This document shows, piece by piece, positions 10,187 to 21,197 of a DNA stretch of 64,000 bases. The translations under genes were made by a program, and so were the position numbers. The stretch's first letter is position 1, and the number at the start of each line of letters is the position of its first letter. Origin of the DNA: Agapetus fuscipes (taxonomy: Eukaryota > Arthropoda > Insecta > Trichoptera > Glossosomatidae); contig OX637357.1 in assembly GCA_951799405.1 (NCBI GenBank), positions 1 through 64,000 on the forward strand, given 5' to 3'. The notes beneath the pieces were generated by a model that was not told the origin of the DNA, ran no database searches, and was given only the letters and a program-made list of their open reading frames with translations.

Positions 10187-13100
10187 TCAGTCGGCTTCTA
10201 CGGCGGCCGCGGGCCGTCTTCTCCTCTCGCGCTCGGCGTCCTCCTTCTGTCCCATTACGCTCGAGGCGAAGTCCTCCCACGCCCGCCAGTTATCAGCCGA
10301 CTGGAGCATTGTCGTCACCACCGCATCCACCTCCAGGTGACTGACCCCGAGAGCAGCCACAAGTGACGCCCTCTCCGTCGCCCAGGCCGGACACGCTAGC
10401 ATCGTATGCTCGGCGTCGTCTTCTGTTGCATCGCAGTGCCAGCAGGCTGCGGCTGCTTCTTTGCCTATCCTTTGCAGGAAGTTTCCGAAGCAGCCGTGTC
10501 CACTCAGCAGCTGGGTGAGCCGGTAGCTCAGACCACCATGCTTCCTTTGGCACCAGGTCCTCAGGTCGCTGATAAGTCTGCGCGTCCAGCGTCCACCAAC
10601 TGCCGTGTCCCAGCGTTGCTGCCACTGCGAGTATATCGCGTCTCGAGAGGGGTCTTCTAGACCGTCTCTCTTCCGCTCTCTTCTCTCCTGACGTTCTCGC
10701 GCCAGGAGGTGAATTGGAGGTGAAGAAGATAGCACCAGCGCTGCGTCCTCGGAGATCGTGCGATACCCAGAGATAACCCTGAGTGCACTCCTCCTCTGCA
10801 CACTTGCCATCTTCTTCCTGTAGTGCTCAACCTCGAGCGACTTCGCCCAGATGGGTGCCCCATACAAAAGCGTCGAGTGCACCACCTCGTGCAAAAGTCT
10901 CCTTCTGCTCGATTTGGGCCCGCCGACGTTCGGCATGATTCTACCCAGCTGTTGCGCCACCACGCTTGCCTTCGCCGCCGCTAGCTCGATGTGTTCTCTG
11001 AAACAGAGTCGACGATCAAGTTGGACACCGAGGTACCGCAGGGATTTAACCAGCGGCACCTCAAAGCCCCCCAGCGTCAGTTTTGGCAGCGCGGGTCGTC
11101 GCTTTCGGCTGAACAATACTGCCTCCGTCTTGTGGACTGCAAGTTCCAAGCCGGAACGGTCCAGCCACCGCTTCACCCTGCGGAGGGCCTCATTCCCCGC
11201 GACAGTGATCTCACCGCAAGTCTTGCCGGTGATCATCACAGCGATGTCGTCCGCGAAAGCAACGACGCTAGCACCCGCCGGTAGCTCGGTTCGCAGCAAA
11301 CCATCGTACATGACGTTCCACAGGGTCGGTCCCAAGACCGATCCCTGGGGAACACCAGACGTCAGCTGTCGCGTTTCCAAGCCCCCGTTGGCACCACATC
11401 GATACTCTAGCACACGGCCATCGAAGTAATCCTCCAGCATGGCCATGAGGTACTCCGGGACCCGGAAGCTTTCTCTCAGCTCTCTTAGGATTAAATCCCA
11501 TCGAGCCGAGTTGAAAGCGTTCCGGATATCCAGAGTCACCAACATGACCTGCCGGTGTCTCTTCACCGACCCCTCCCACGCAGTCCGAACGGTGTCCACC
11601 ACGCGTTCCACGGCGTCCAGGGTTGATCGTCCCGGCCTGAAGCCGTACTGGTGCTCGGAGAGTCCCCCGTCCTCGGATTCGAGGATCGGGAGAAGCCTTC
11701 CAACCATGAGTCTCTCCAGGAGCTTCCCATAGCCGTCGAGCATGCACAAAGGCCTAAAAGATGAGGGTCCATCGGCGACAGCCTTTTTTGAGACGAGGAC
11801 TAGCCTCTGCCTCTTCCAGGCGTCGCCAAAATTACCCTCCTCCAAACAGGTATTGTACACATTCAGCAGCACATCAGGAAACTTCCTAGCCACTACCAGC
11901 ACGACTTCATTACTACCAGCACGACTTCATTCGGGACGTTGTCCGGTCCAGGTGCCTTCCCGGTTTTGATCCTGGCAGACGCTGCGTCAAGCTCAGCTTG
12001 GGAGAAGGGTTCGAAGTCCGCTCCCGGGGGAGCAGGGCCTCTTGCCGCCCTCCGGTCATGCGCAGGAAAGAGAGCATCTATGACGCTCGTAAGGTTCTGG
12101 GGGTCCATGAGAAACGGATCCTGATCTCTACCCCGTAGTTTCTGTCGCACAATCTTGTACGGCAGTCCCCAGGGGTCGTGATTCACCGTCTCACACAGTT
12201 CTTCCCAGCACCTTTCCTTGCTGCGCATGATGGCCAGCTTAAGCTCTCGGCGAGCGTCCCGGTACCGTTGAAGGGCACTGTCGTAGGTATCCCCCGATGT
12301 CCTTGCCCGCTGGGCGGCCCGGCGTCTGGCAAGACACGTCGCGCGAAGACTGGCTATGGTGTCTGACCACCAATAGGCCTGCCCCCTCGCGGGATGCTTC
12401 GTGCGCCGGACCATTGCCGCGTCGCAGGCGCGCGTGGTGAGATCGCCAAGGCTCCTCACCTTGCTCGCCGCGCCATCAGCGTCCTCAACCGACGTCTTCA
12501 GGTTTTCCACCATGACCTCCAGTGTCTCTTGATCCAGAGATCGGAGGCTCCAGCCGCCTATGGTGAAGTTACCGGGTCGTCCTGATCGGGGTCCCCTCTC
12601 CAGCGAAAAAGACACGTACTGGTGATCGCTGTGCGTGTAGTCATTGAGTACACGCCAGCGCTTCACCTGCCCGATTATTTCCTCGCTGGCGAAGGTTACG
12701 TCGACAACTGAACCCGTGACTCCCCTGCGGAACGTGAACTCCGTGCCCACATTTGCAATGTGCAAATGCAGGCTCGCAGCCACATCGCCCAGGATGGAGC
12801 CCCGTCTGTTGGTTGTCGCCGAGCCCCACTCAGTCGACCAGGCATTAAAATCACCGGCCATGATTATCGGCAACGTGGACGTCCTGACGTCGGTTTCCAG
12901 GTCATGGAGATCGTCGAGGAACCGCTGCAGAGAGACATTTGGGGAGAAGTAGCAGCTGTACATCCTACAGCCTGCTACCTCAATCCAGGTCCATCCTCTG
13001 CTGGCATTTCGATTGCGTCCTGAGACGACCGCCCCCTGCGCCGGAAGAAAAATAGCCGCCACTCCGTCGCCGTCACAGTACCAGCGACTGTTACAGTCAC

Positions 13101-13218
13101 GGTACTGCTCCGACACCAGAACAACATCGACCTTCTTCTCCGACGCTACCTGCTGCATCAGGTCCTGGGCCACTTGGCAGTGACCCAGGTTGATTTGCAG
13201 GATATTTAGCGCGGTCAT
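10187..13218 (-). pseudogene. ORF2 of B: endonuclease/RT, frameshifted by a 20-bp duplication
   Basis: It starts at ATG 13218 (MTALNILQINLGHC), overlapping the ORF1 stop as ATGA. The endonuclease motifs (VSEQYRD, MAGDFNAWSTEWGS, HSDHQYVSF) and the RT fingers are intact. Near 11893-11935 the 20-base unit beginning ACTACCAGCACG is present twice, where H has it once; this shifts the frame and splits the protein after PNEVVLVV. Downstream the frame is open to 10187 with LDIRNAF, GVPQGSVLGPTLWN, FADD and the CWHC zinc motif. It is one mutation away from the intact H copy and would give a truncated endonuclease-RT fragment. Confidence 0.88.
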
Positions 13219-14663
13219 CTCCGGAGGCATCGCTTGACAGCAGCGCACTGCGCACTACCGCACCAATGTGCGGACGGCAGTTTTTGCTTTTTACAGGGTG
13301 CACAGCACAGCGGGCTTTTGCAACCCGCTGAGTTGTGCCCCTCCTCACCACATCGCCTGCACAGGCCTGCGCTCCCGGGCTCCCGCACGTCGCATTTAGC
13401 TGCGACGTGAGAGAACCCAAGACAGCGGAAGCACTGCTTGACCTCCACCTTCTGCCGGATTCGGCATCGGAGGAGGCCAATTGTCAGGCGACCGGTTTGA
13501 ATCAGGTCATCTGCACTCCTCGTCCACGGCACCCTCGCCGTGCACGCAGCTGACCTGTCCTGTCTTGTTCTCAGTGGGAAAACCTCGATTTGTTCGAGGC
13601 TCTCCCCCAGGGCCCGAGACAGGGCTTCTTTGAGGTCCTTGACCTCTACACCCTCGTAGAGGTCCTTGACATAGATGGTCTTTTTAGGGACCCATCTTTT
13701 AACTTTCATAGAGGGTCCTGCCATCCTTTCGAGAAGTTTCTCCAGAGCAGGTCCCCTGGAGTCTCCCCTCGTCAGGCGTAGCTGCAGGGACCCATTGGCA
13801 CCTTTCCTGATGCCCTGGATCCCTGGCAGACCCTCTCGTTCGGACTTGCTGGTTATTCCAACAAGTCCTTTTAGTACCCCTGCAAATGTAGGCGGCTCGT
13901 CTGCCCTGCCGACTGGAGTGACGGTCAGCATTTCAAGTGGCTTCGACTGCCTTTTGACGGCAGTCGAAGTCACCGGGGCCTTTCTCATCTTTTTGTGGGT
14001 GACCACGGTCCATCCCGTAGCCACCTCGTCCACCCGTTCCTTTGGACCGGGAATATGTCTCTGCAGCAGCTCCTCCCGCTGCCTTCCTCGTTTTTGCGGC
14101 CGGAGTTGCGGCTGCTGCTGCTGGGGCTGAGATTGCCACCGCGGCTGCTGCCGTTGTTGCAGTTGCTGCCGTTGTTGCGGCTGCTGCCGTTGTTGCGGCT
14201 GCTGCCGTTGTTGCGGCTGCTGCCGTTGTTGCGGCTGCTGTTTTTGTTGCGGCTGCTGCCGTTGCTTGCGCTGCCACCCCAGCTCCGGGTCTTGTACGCT
14301 GAGGCACTTTGACGACAGTGGTGTCATCGCCGTGCCCTCAGTCTTGGTGCTTCGGTTGTCCGTTTGGCAATGGACGCTGACGGTTTTTCCGTCATTAAGG
14401 CAGTCCATTACCTCCATTGCTATTGTCAGAGCGGCCTGAATTCCTTGTTTTAATGGGACGTGGACATTTGTCCTACGCGAGATGAAATTATTCAGGCCCT
14501 CGAGAGTGTCCAGCAACACTCCCATCCTTATCTCAAAGAAACGATTTTTGCCCCCCCCAGAATCCGTGGGGCAGCCCGACGATTGCGCGTCGGGAGGGGA
14601 TTCTCCGCCGCCAGTGGCAACGGTACCCCCCTGAGGTACATGTTTTGAAATCGTACTGTCCAT
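13215..14663 (-). CDS. ORF1 of B: gag with Gln-rich repeat and three zinc knuckles
   Basis: 482 residues from ATG at 14663 (MDSTISKHVPQGGTVATGGG). It has the conserved N-terminal hairpin segment, a QQRQQP-type tract (about 14128-14275), the gag core GIRKGANGSLQLRLTRGDSRGPALE, and C-terminal CFRCLGFSHVAAKC, CRRCGEEGHNSAGC and CCAPC...H...C. The tract has about two fewer six-residue units than in H, so its length varies between copies. The frame is intact and ends in an ATGA overlap with ORF2. Confidence 0.88.
   Translation of the reverse strand: MDSTISKHVPQGGTVATGGGESPPDAQSSGCPTDSGGGKNRFFEIRMGVLLDTLEGLNNFISRRTNVHVPLKQGIQAALTIAMEVMDCLNDGKTVSVHCQTDNRSTKTEGTAMTPLSSKCLSVQDPELGWQRKQRQQPQQKQQPQQRQQPQQRQQPQQRQQPQQRQQLQQRQQPRWQSQPQQQQPQLRPQKRGRQREELLQRHIPGPKERVDEVATGWTVVTHKKMRKAPVTSTAVKRQSKPLEMLTVTPVGRADEPPTFAGVLKGLVGITSKSEREGLPGIQGIRKGANGSLQLRLTRGDSRGPALEKLLERMAGPSMKVKRWVPKKTIYVKDLYEGVEVKDLKEALSRALGESLEQIEVFPLRTRQDRSAACTARVPWTRSADDLIQTGRLTIGLLRCRIRQKVEVKQCFRCLGFSHVAAKCDVREPGSAGLCRRCGEEGHNSAGCKSPLCCAPCKKQKLPSAHWCGSAQCAAVKRCLRR
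14560..14636 (-). promoter_or_regulatory. Conserved double hairpin at ORF1 start (element B)
   Basis: Hairpin 1 is CCGUUGCC/GGCGGCGG with loop ACU. Hairpin 2 has outer stem GAATCC/GGATTC and inner stem CCGACG/CGTCGG. Compared with A and C, several pairs change while remaining paired. Confidence 0.6.
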
Positions 14664-14730
14664 TTATTATCCAAGTATTTAATATAATAATAAATAAATA
14701 TAATACATAGATACATACATACAGATACGC

Positions 14731-14912
14731 GGTTCGCTTTAGTTAACTTTGCTCTGCCGGCGCCTACCTACTCTAACCCCACCCGGGGAGCGCGCCTATC
14801 TAAGTACCACCCACTAGATTGTCGGCAGACCAAAGCCCCGACACTTGTCCGATTATGAGGAAAAGCATCGAGAAGCCCCCAAGCCACGACAAGGCCCGAA
14901 CCATGATGGGGG
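14731..14912 (-). ncRNA. HDV-ribozyme-like fold at the 5' end of element B
   Basis: P1 is CCCCCA/TGGGGG; P2 is GGTTCG with CGAACC (14731-14736); P3 is GGCC/GGCT with loop TTGTCG; a long P4 is CTTTGGTCTGCCG/CGGCAGAGCAAAG with one mismatch, enclosing ATCTAGTGGGTGG; J4/2 is CTAAAG, a candidate for the catalytic-C segment. The fold starts at the first element base after the telomere repeat. Confidence 0.5.
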
Positions 14913-14914
14913 AA

Positions 14915-15141
14915 CCTAACCTAACCTAACCTAACCTAACCTAACCTAACCTAACCTAACCTAACCTAACCTAACCTAACCTAACCTAACCTAACCTAAC
15001 CTAACCTAACCTAACCTAACCTAACCTAACCTAACCTAACCTAACCTAACCTAACCTAACCTAACCTAACCTAACCTAACCTAACCTAACCTAACCTAAC
15101 CTAACCTAACCTAACCTAACCTAACCTAACCTAACCTAACC
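14915..15141. repeat. Telomeric (CCTAA)n array 3, about 227 bp
   Basis: Perfect units between the 5' ends of B and NA2. Confidence 0.98.
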
Positions 15142-16033
15142 AGTTACAGTCCAGCGTCCGCCGCAGCACCACGTGTTTCTCGCGCTCCGTATTGGAAAAA
15201 TCCAAACATCGGCTATTTGTGTCGGATCGTACCGATTTGTGTCTTAAAAGTTGCGTCTTGCTTTGCCGCATATAATGATGCAAAAAAACTTGTGTTTTGT
15301 TAATAAATTTATAGTGCTTTTAGTTATTTAGTGAAAAAACTCGAGAAAAATATTCGTTTTCCGATACGCTGCCCTTCCGGGCAGTCTTAAAATTCCTTAC
15401 TGTTCTTCTGTGTGTGCGCTGCATCAAGACCACTAAATTTGATAGTGAACGCATACCTGTGCGACTTTCAGTTTTCAAGATATTAGTGTTTTTGTGAAAA
15501 CCACGTGTTTGCTAACTTTTTACAGTGGCATCACATTGAGGTTATATTGGGCTCTTTAGATGCGCCTTGCCTTACTGTGTTAGATAATATAAAGAAAAAG
15601 TGTTTTTTGTGTGCAATTTATTGATTTATTGACTATTTTGTGTAAAAACTGGAGAAAAAATCATTGTTTTTTGGAACGCTGCCCTTCTGGGGAGTCTTAG
15701 AACTGCAAACTGTTCATCAGTGTGCGCGCCGCATTGAGACCACTAAATTTGATAGCTTACGCATACCTGTGCGACTTGCAGTTTTCAAGATATTAGTGAT
15801 TAAGTGAAAACCACGTGTTTGCAAACTTTGCAAAGTGGCATCACATTGCGGTTATACTAGGCTCTTTAGATGCGCCTTGCTTTATTGTGTTAGTTATATA
15901 AAGAAAAAGTGTTTTTTCTGCGCATCATTTGGTGTTTTTCGAAATTTTCAAAGAATTTTTTTTTCGATTATTGTGTGTACACTTTTTACATAAAAAATTA
16001 TTTCGTGTTCTTTTGTTTGTATGTAACGCAAAG
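15142..16033 (+). promoter_or_regulatory. 5' UTR of NA2 with tandem monomers and CACGTG motifs
   Basis: The same two 310-bp units and three CACGTG boxes as in NA1, offset by about 9.3 kb. Confidence 0.6.
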
Positions 16034-17170
16034 ATGTTACATACCCCTCCATCGTCTCAGAGGCAGACCTCGAGAGCCAGAGCCTCTCGCTCCCTCTCTC
16101 CGCCATCACCCGGAAATTCTGTGTCGTTACCCTCAATTGCTTCACAGATTGGGATTTTGTGCCAGCAGATCCTCAAGAAGGCAAAGTCTCGCGACATTGT
16201 CGAATGGGTGACACAGATTGAGGCTCTATCTAATGGTTTTTCAAGAGATGACCCACACCAGGTCATCACACCTACCGTGAACCCCACCGATCTTAGCGAG
16301 ATTAAGAACCAAATTGCTGGATTGGCCGCTAAGGTTGACGAACTTGCCCGGCCCCAAAATGATTACTCCACTGCTCTCAAGTTGAACTTGCCTACCAAGG
16401 CTGCTGCGTCTCATGCGCTTATTGTAAGCGCATCTGACAAAACGCAAACGTGCAAAGAAATACAGGACACTTTCAGGCAACAAGTCAAACCTGCACAACT
16501 CAGGGTCGGAGTCTCGGCCATGTACAGCGCCAAGGACAACAAGGTAATCGTTAGGTGCCCAACTCAAAAAGATGTACAAGTCTTGAAGGAGGCACTACCT
16601 GAACTTACCAAAGGTAGGCTGTCGGCCCAGGAGGGCAAACGTCTAAGACCATCTGTGGTCCTCAAGGGGGTGGAGACAGAGACGAAAAACGAGGAAGTTA
16701 TCGAGATGATTAAGTGTCAGAATGACTCAGTTTTGGAAGCGATCAAGGGGGACAATGACATCACTATTATGCGAATTTACAAGAACCCCAAGAACAATCG
16801 GCTTCGTAACATCATTCTTGGTGTCACTAAAGAAATACGGAGCGCCATGATTGCTAGGGAACGGATTTGCATCGGCTTCCAGAGGGTCCACGTCGAGGAC
16901 AGCAGCCCTCTCATTCAATGCTTCAAATGCCTTGGATACGGCCATACATCTCTCAGATGTATGGAGATCAAAGAACGATGCATGCACTGTGCTGGAGAGC
17001 ACAGAAGCCGTGAATGCACCAAAGGGGACACCAGCTCAGATCTTCACTGCTGGAACTGCTCAAAAATTAACAAGGGGAAAAAAGAAGTCTGCGACCACAG
17101 AGCCAACTCTCGGGACTGCCCATACCGCATAAAAATGGAAGCCATGCTAAAAGAACGTGTCGACTTATAA
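16034..17170 (+). CDS. Gag-like ORF1 of NA2
   Basis: 378 residues from ATG at 16034, identical in protein sequence to NA1. I noticed one synonymous difference (GAAGCA to GAAGCG, at about 16740) when comparing the two ORFs. It has the C-terminal zinc clusters CFKCLGYGHTSLRC and CMHCAGEHRSREC. An intact reading frame in both copies of an element lacking its own RT suggests that the gag is useful to the element or simply that both copies are young. Confidence 0.85.
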   Translation: MLHTPPSSQRQTSRARASRSLSPPSPGNSVSLPSIASQIGILCQQILKKAKSRDIVEWVTQIEALSNGFSRDDPHQVITPTVNPTDLSEIKNQIAGLAAKVDELARPQNDYSTALKLNLPTKAAASHALIVSASDKTQTCKEIQDTFRQQVKPAQLRVGVSAMYSAKDNKVIVRCPTQKDVQVLKEALPELTKGRLSAQEGKRLRPSVVLKGVETETKNEEVIEMIKCQNDSVLEAIKGDNDITIMRIYKNPKNNRLRNIILGVTKEIRSAMIARERICIGFQRVHVEDSSPLIQCFKCLGYGHTSLRCMEIKERCMHCAGEHRSRECTKGDTSSDLHCWNCSKINKGKKEVCDHRANSRDCPYRIKMEAMLKERVDL

Positions 17171-17634
17171 ATCTTCAGGAAAATCCATCAGATGTGCTTA
17201 CGCTCAACTATGTATGCTCCTTTTTTTTTTTTCAGAGGTGTTTCACAGAAGCAAGATGAAGACCTCAAACATCAGATCCAGTGATAGGTCATAAGGACCT
17301 ATCACCACAGCCTTTTCTAATAGATATAGTAAGATAAAATGAACTGGGTAATCAGAAAAAAGCCGAGCTCCCTTCTGGAGTGACGGAAGGCCTGCGAAGA
17401 TTCCTGAGTAGTCCGGCTTCTCTTGACGAGGTTTCTGTGGTTCCCTCGTCAAACTCGCAAATGCGGAGAAGTTCCCACTAGGCCACAGCCGCTCTTCCTT
17501 TCCTTTCCGTCCACGAACTTCAACCGTTCATTAATTAGCTTAGAACAGATAGAAATATGCAATCCACTTGAAGATATAAGCCTTGTACGTGATAAGCAGG
17601 GCAAATAATAGCGTAACTCCACATCAAAAAAAAA
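17171..17634 (+). promoter_or_regulatory. 3' UTR of NA2 with conserved RNA structures
   Basis: Perfect 10-bp hairpin (17281-17290 with 17296-17305), three-stem module at 17417-17471 and terminal CCTTG...CAGGG hairpin, as in NA1. Confidence 0.7.
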
Positions 17635-18824
17635 CCTAACCTAACCTAACCTAACCTAACCTAACCTAACCTAACCTAACCTAACCTAACCTAACCTAAC
17701 CTAACCTAACCTAACCTAACCTAACCTAACCTAACCTAACCTAACCTAACCTAACCTAACCTAACCTAACCTAACCTAACCTAACCTAACCTAACCTAAC
17801 CTAACCTAACCTAACCTAACCTAACCTAACCTAACCTAACCTAACCTAACCTAACCTAACCTAACCTAACCTAACCTAACCTAACCTAACCTAACCTAAC
17901 CTAACCTAACCTAACCTAACCTAACCTAACCTAACCTAACCTAACCTAACCTAACCTAACCTAACCTAACCTAACCTAACCTAACCTAACCTAACCTAAC
18001 CTAACCTAACCTAACCTAACCTAACCTAACCTAACCTAACCTAACCTAACCTAACCTAACCTAACCTAACCTAACCTAACCTAACCTAACCTAACCTAAC
18101 CTAACCTAACCTAACCTAACCTAACCTAACCTAACCTAACCTAACCTAACCTAACCTAACCTAACCTAACCTAACCTAACCTAACCTAACCTAACCTAAC
18201 CTAACCTAACCTAACCTAACCTAACCTAACCTAACCTAACCTAACCTAACCTAACCTAACCTAACCTAACCTAACCTAACCTAACCTAACCTAACCTAAC
18301 CTAACCTAACCTAACCTAACCTAACCTAACCTAACCTAACCTAACCTAACCTAACCTAACCTAACCTAACCTAACCTAACCTAACCTAACCTAACCTAAC
18401 CTAACCTAACCTAACCTAACCTAACCTAACCTAACCTAACCTAACCTAACCTAACCTAACCTAACCTAACCTAACCTAACCTAACCTAACCTAACCTAAC
18501 CTAACCTAACCTAACCTAACCTAACCTAACCTAACCTAACCTAACCTAACCTAACCTAACCTAACCTAACCTAACCTAACCTAACCTAACCTAACCTAAC
18601 CTAACCTAACCTAACCTAACCTAACCTAACCTAACCTAACCTAACCTAACCTAACCTAACCTAACCTAACCTAACCTAACCTAACCTAACCTAACCTAAC
18701 CTAACCTAACCTAACCTAACCTAACCTAACCTAACCTAACCTAACCTAACCTAACCTAACCTAACCTAACCTAACCTAACCTAACCTAACCTAACCTAAC
18801 CTAACCTAACCTAACCTAACCTAA

Positions 18825-18826
<2 letters not shown>
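17635..18826. repeat. Telomeric (CCTAA)n array 4, about 1192 bp
   Basis: Uniform units between the 3' end of NA2 and the poly(A) of C. Confidence 0.98.
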
Positions 18827-18872
<46 letters not shown>

Positions 18873-19096
18873 CCATTGAGAGGGGAAAATCTTCAAAAGA
18901 TTCCTGCCATTGTTTCCGCCGGCAGGATATGTGAGATTTTTACTCACTAAAAACCCCCCTCTGCATCTTGCCACACCCTGGAACTGCCGTCAAGCATGAC
19001 ATCGGGGTGTGGTGTGTCTTTACATGCACAGCATGTCTTCACATTTCAGTTGCGTCAATTGGCAAATCTACACTATCTACATTGTGTTAAGACTAA

Positions 19097-21197
19097 TTAA
19101 TCTACATTAACACTTCTATCAACAGAGACTAGATTTACTACATTTTGGCGGGTCGTGTTCATCCTTCGCCTTACGCGCTCGGCATCCTCCTTCTTTCCGA
19201 TCACGCGAGAGGCAAAGGTATCCCAGGCCCGCCAGTTCTCTTCTGATTGGAGCATTGACGGCACTACCATGTCCAGGTCTAGTCGATCGACCACAATGGT
19301 TGCCATTAATGACCCCCTGTGGTCCACCCAGGCAGGACACGACAGTAGCGTGTGCTCCGCGTCATCATTTTCTGAGTCGCAGTGCCAGCATGCTGCAGTT
19401 GCTTCTTTTCCTATACGGTGTAGGAAAAAACCGAAACAACCGTGTCCACTCAGCATCTGGAATCATCACGCGGAAGCTCTCCCTCAGCGCTCTGAGGATT
19501 AATTCCCATCGCGCAGAGTTAAAAGCATTCCGGATGTCCAGCGCTATCATGACAACCCGTCGGTGGCTCTTCACCGTGCCCTGCCATGCTTGTCGGATGA
19601 CGTTGACAACGTGTCCGACTGCGTCAATTGTGGATCTGCCCCGCCTGAAGCCGTACTGCTTGTCGGAGAGACCCCGCTCCGGATCCTCCAGAATTGGCTG
19701 AAGTCTCCCAAGCAGGAGTCGCTCAAGGAGCTTCCCGAAGCCGTCCAGCATGCACAGCGGTCTAAAAGATGAGGGTCCGTCCGCGACTGCCTTTTTGAGA
19801 ATAAGGACAAGCCTTTGTCTCTTCCAGGGATCGCCAACTAGACCCTCTTCCAGGCACGCATTGTACACGCCGAGCAGAACCTCAGGGAACTCCCGGGTCA
19901 CCAGCAGCACAATCTCATTTGGGACTTCGTCAGGTCCAGGAGCCTTACCTTTACTTACCCTTTTTGCAGCTGTCTCGAGCTCAGCTACCGTGAACGGTTG
20001 GAACTCACCAGTTGAGGGGGTAGGATCTGCCAACGGTCGGTCTCCGTGAAGGGGAAAGAGGCCATCAATAACAGCGGTCAGGTTACTGGGGTTACTGAGA
20101 AAGGGGTCAAGGCCGCGTCCCCGTAGTTTCTGTCGCACTATTTTGTACGGCAGTCCCCAGGGGTCGCGGTTCACCGACTCGCACAGCTCACCCCAGCACC
20201 TTTCCTTACTGCGCCTGATAGCGCTCTTCAGCTCCTTCTTTGCAGCCTTGTAGTCTTCAGCCTGAAAACTCTCCCATCCTGAGCGCTGGGCCCGGCGCCG
20301 CAAAGCTAAACATGACCGGCGCAGACGGGCAATCTCCTCAGTCCACCAATAAACATTACGCCTGAGGGTGTGTCCGCCCCGCCGAGCCATGGATGCATCG
20401 CAGGCGCGCTTGACCACGCTACTCAGCTCGCTTACCTTTAGCGCTGCTCCATCCGCGTTTGCGATCCTTTCGCTGCCACTCTCGATGACTGCTTTAAGGG
20501 CATCGGTGTCCAAGGAGCGAAGACTCCAACCCGCTGAACTAGCGGCGGAACCCAACCCAGGTGCAGCAGGCCGCGGCCCCCTTGCAAGCGTGAAGGTCAC
20601 GTACTGGTGATCGCTCTGCGTGTGCTCATCGAGCACACGCCAGTCTTTCACCCTTCCGATCATTCCTTCATCAGCAAAGGTTACGTCTATGACAGAACCC
20701 GTGGCGCCCCTGCAGAAAGTGAACTTCCCACCTACATTTGCAGGAAGCAAATGCAGGCCCGAAGCCATCTCGCACAGAAGGGCGCCCCGTCTGTTTGTCA
20801 TCGACGAGCCCCAGTCAGTTGCCCAAGCGTTGAAGTCACCAGCCAGCACAATGGGTAGTGTCGCGCTCCTCACGTCTTCCTCCAGACCCCGAAGTTCCTC
20901 CTCGAACTGCTGCAGCGGAACGTTCGGGGAGAAGTAGCAGCTATATATTCTACAACCTCTTACCTCAATCCATGTCCAACCACTGCCGCCGTTCAAGGGT
21001 CTCCCAGTGATGGCCGCGTGCTGTGATGGGAAGAAGATTGCCGCCCTTCCAGTCTCGTCCGAGTACCAACAACTTGTAGAGTTGCGATACTGTTCAGAGA
21101 CCAGGACAACGTCAATCCCCTTCTCTCGTGCCACCTGAAACATTAGATCCTGGGCAGCTTGGCAATGGCCCAGATTTATTTGCAGGAATTTAAGCAT
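19097..21197 (-). pseudogene. ORF2 of C: endonuclease/RT with catalytic core deleted
   Basis: It starts at ATG 21197 (MLKFLQINLGHCQAAQDL), overlapping ORF1 by 22 nt. The endonuclease motifs (VSEQYRN, LAGDFNAWATDWGS, QSDHQYVTF) and the RT N-terminal half up to LDIRNAFNSARWELILRALRESFRV are present. At about 19457-19463 the frame jumps to the C terminus (MLSGHGCFGFFLHRIGKE, CWHCDSENDDAEH) in another frame; the shifted reading ends at 19365 and the C-terminal part is open in its own frame to 19097. The SGVPQGS and FADD blocks (roughly 300 residues) are lost, so no active RT can be made. Confidence 0.85.

Larger units (their letters stand above)
9879..14914 (-). mobile_element. SART-like non-LTR retrotransposon B (full length, ORF2 frameshifted)
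   Basis: A complete element of about 5.0 kb with a 51-base poly(A) (T on plus, 9879-9929), 3' UTR, ORF2, ORF1 and a structured 5' leader ending (TTAGG)nTT/CCCCC. Telomere repeats lie on both sides. It is nearly identical to H over their shared length and to E at the 3' end, so the subfamily has moved recently. ORF2 is interrupted by a 20-bp tandem duplication. Confidence 0.92.
15142..17634 (+). mobile_element. Gag-only TRAS-like element NA2 (second copy, no ORF2)
   Basis: Same start (AGTTACAGTCCAGCG), same layout and same 3' end as NA1, with few differences: a shorter 3' UTR T-run (about 12 against 17), a shorter A tail (about 9 against 13) and scattered single-base changes. The flanking arrays differ in length and the downstream neighbour is C, not B, which points to a separate insertion and not to duplication of the whole block. 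No ORF2 is present. Confidence 0.87.
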
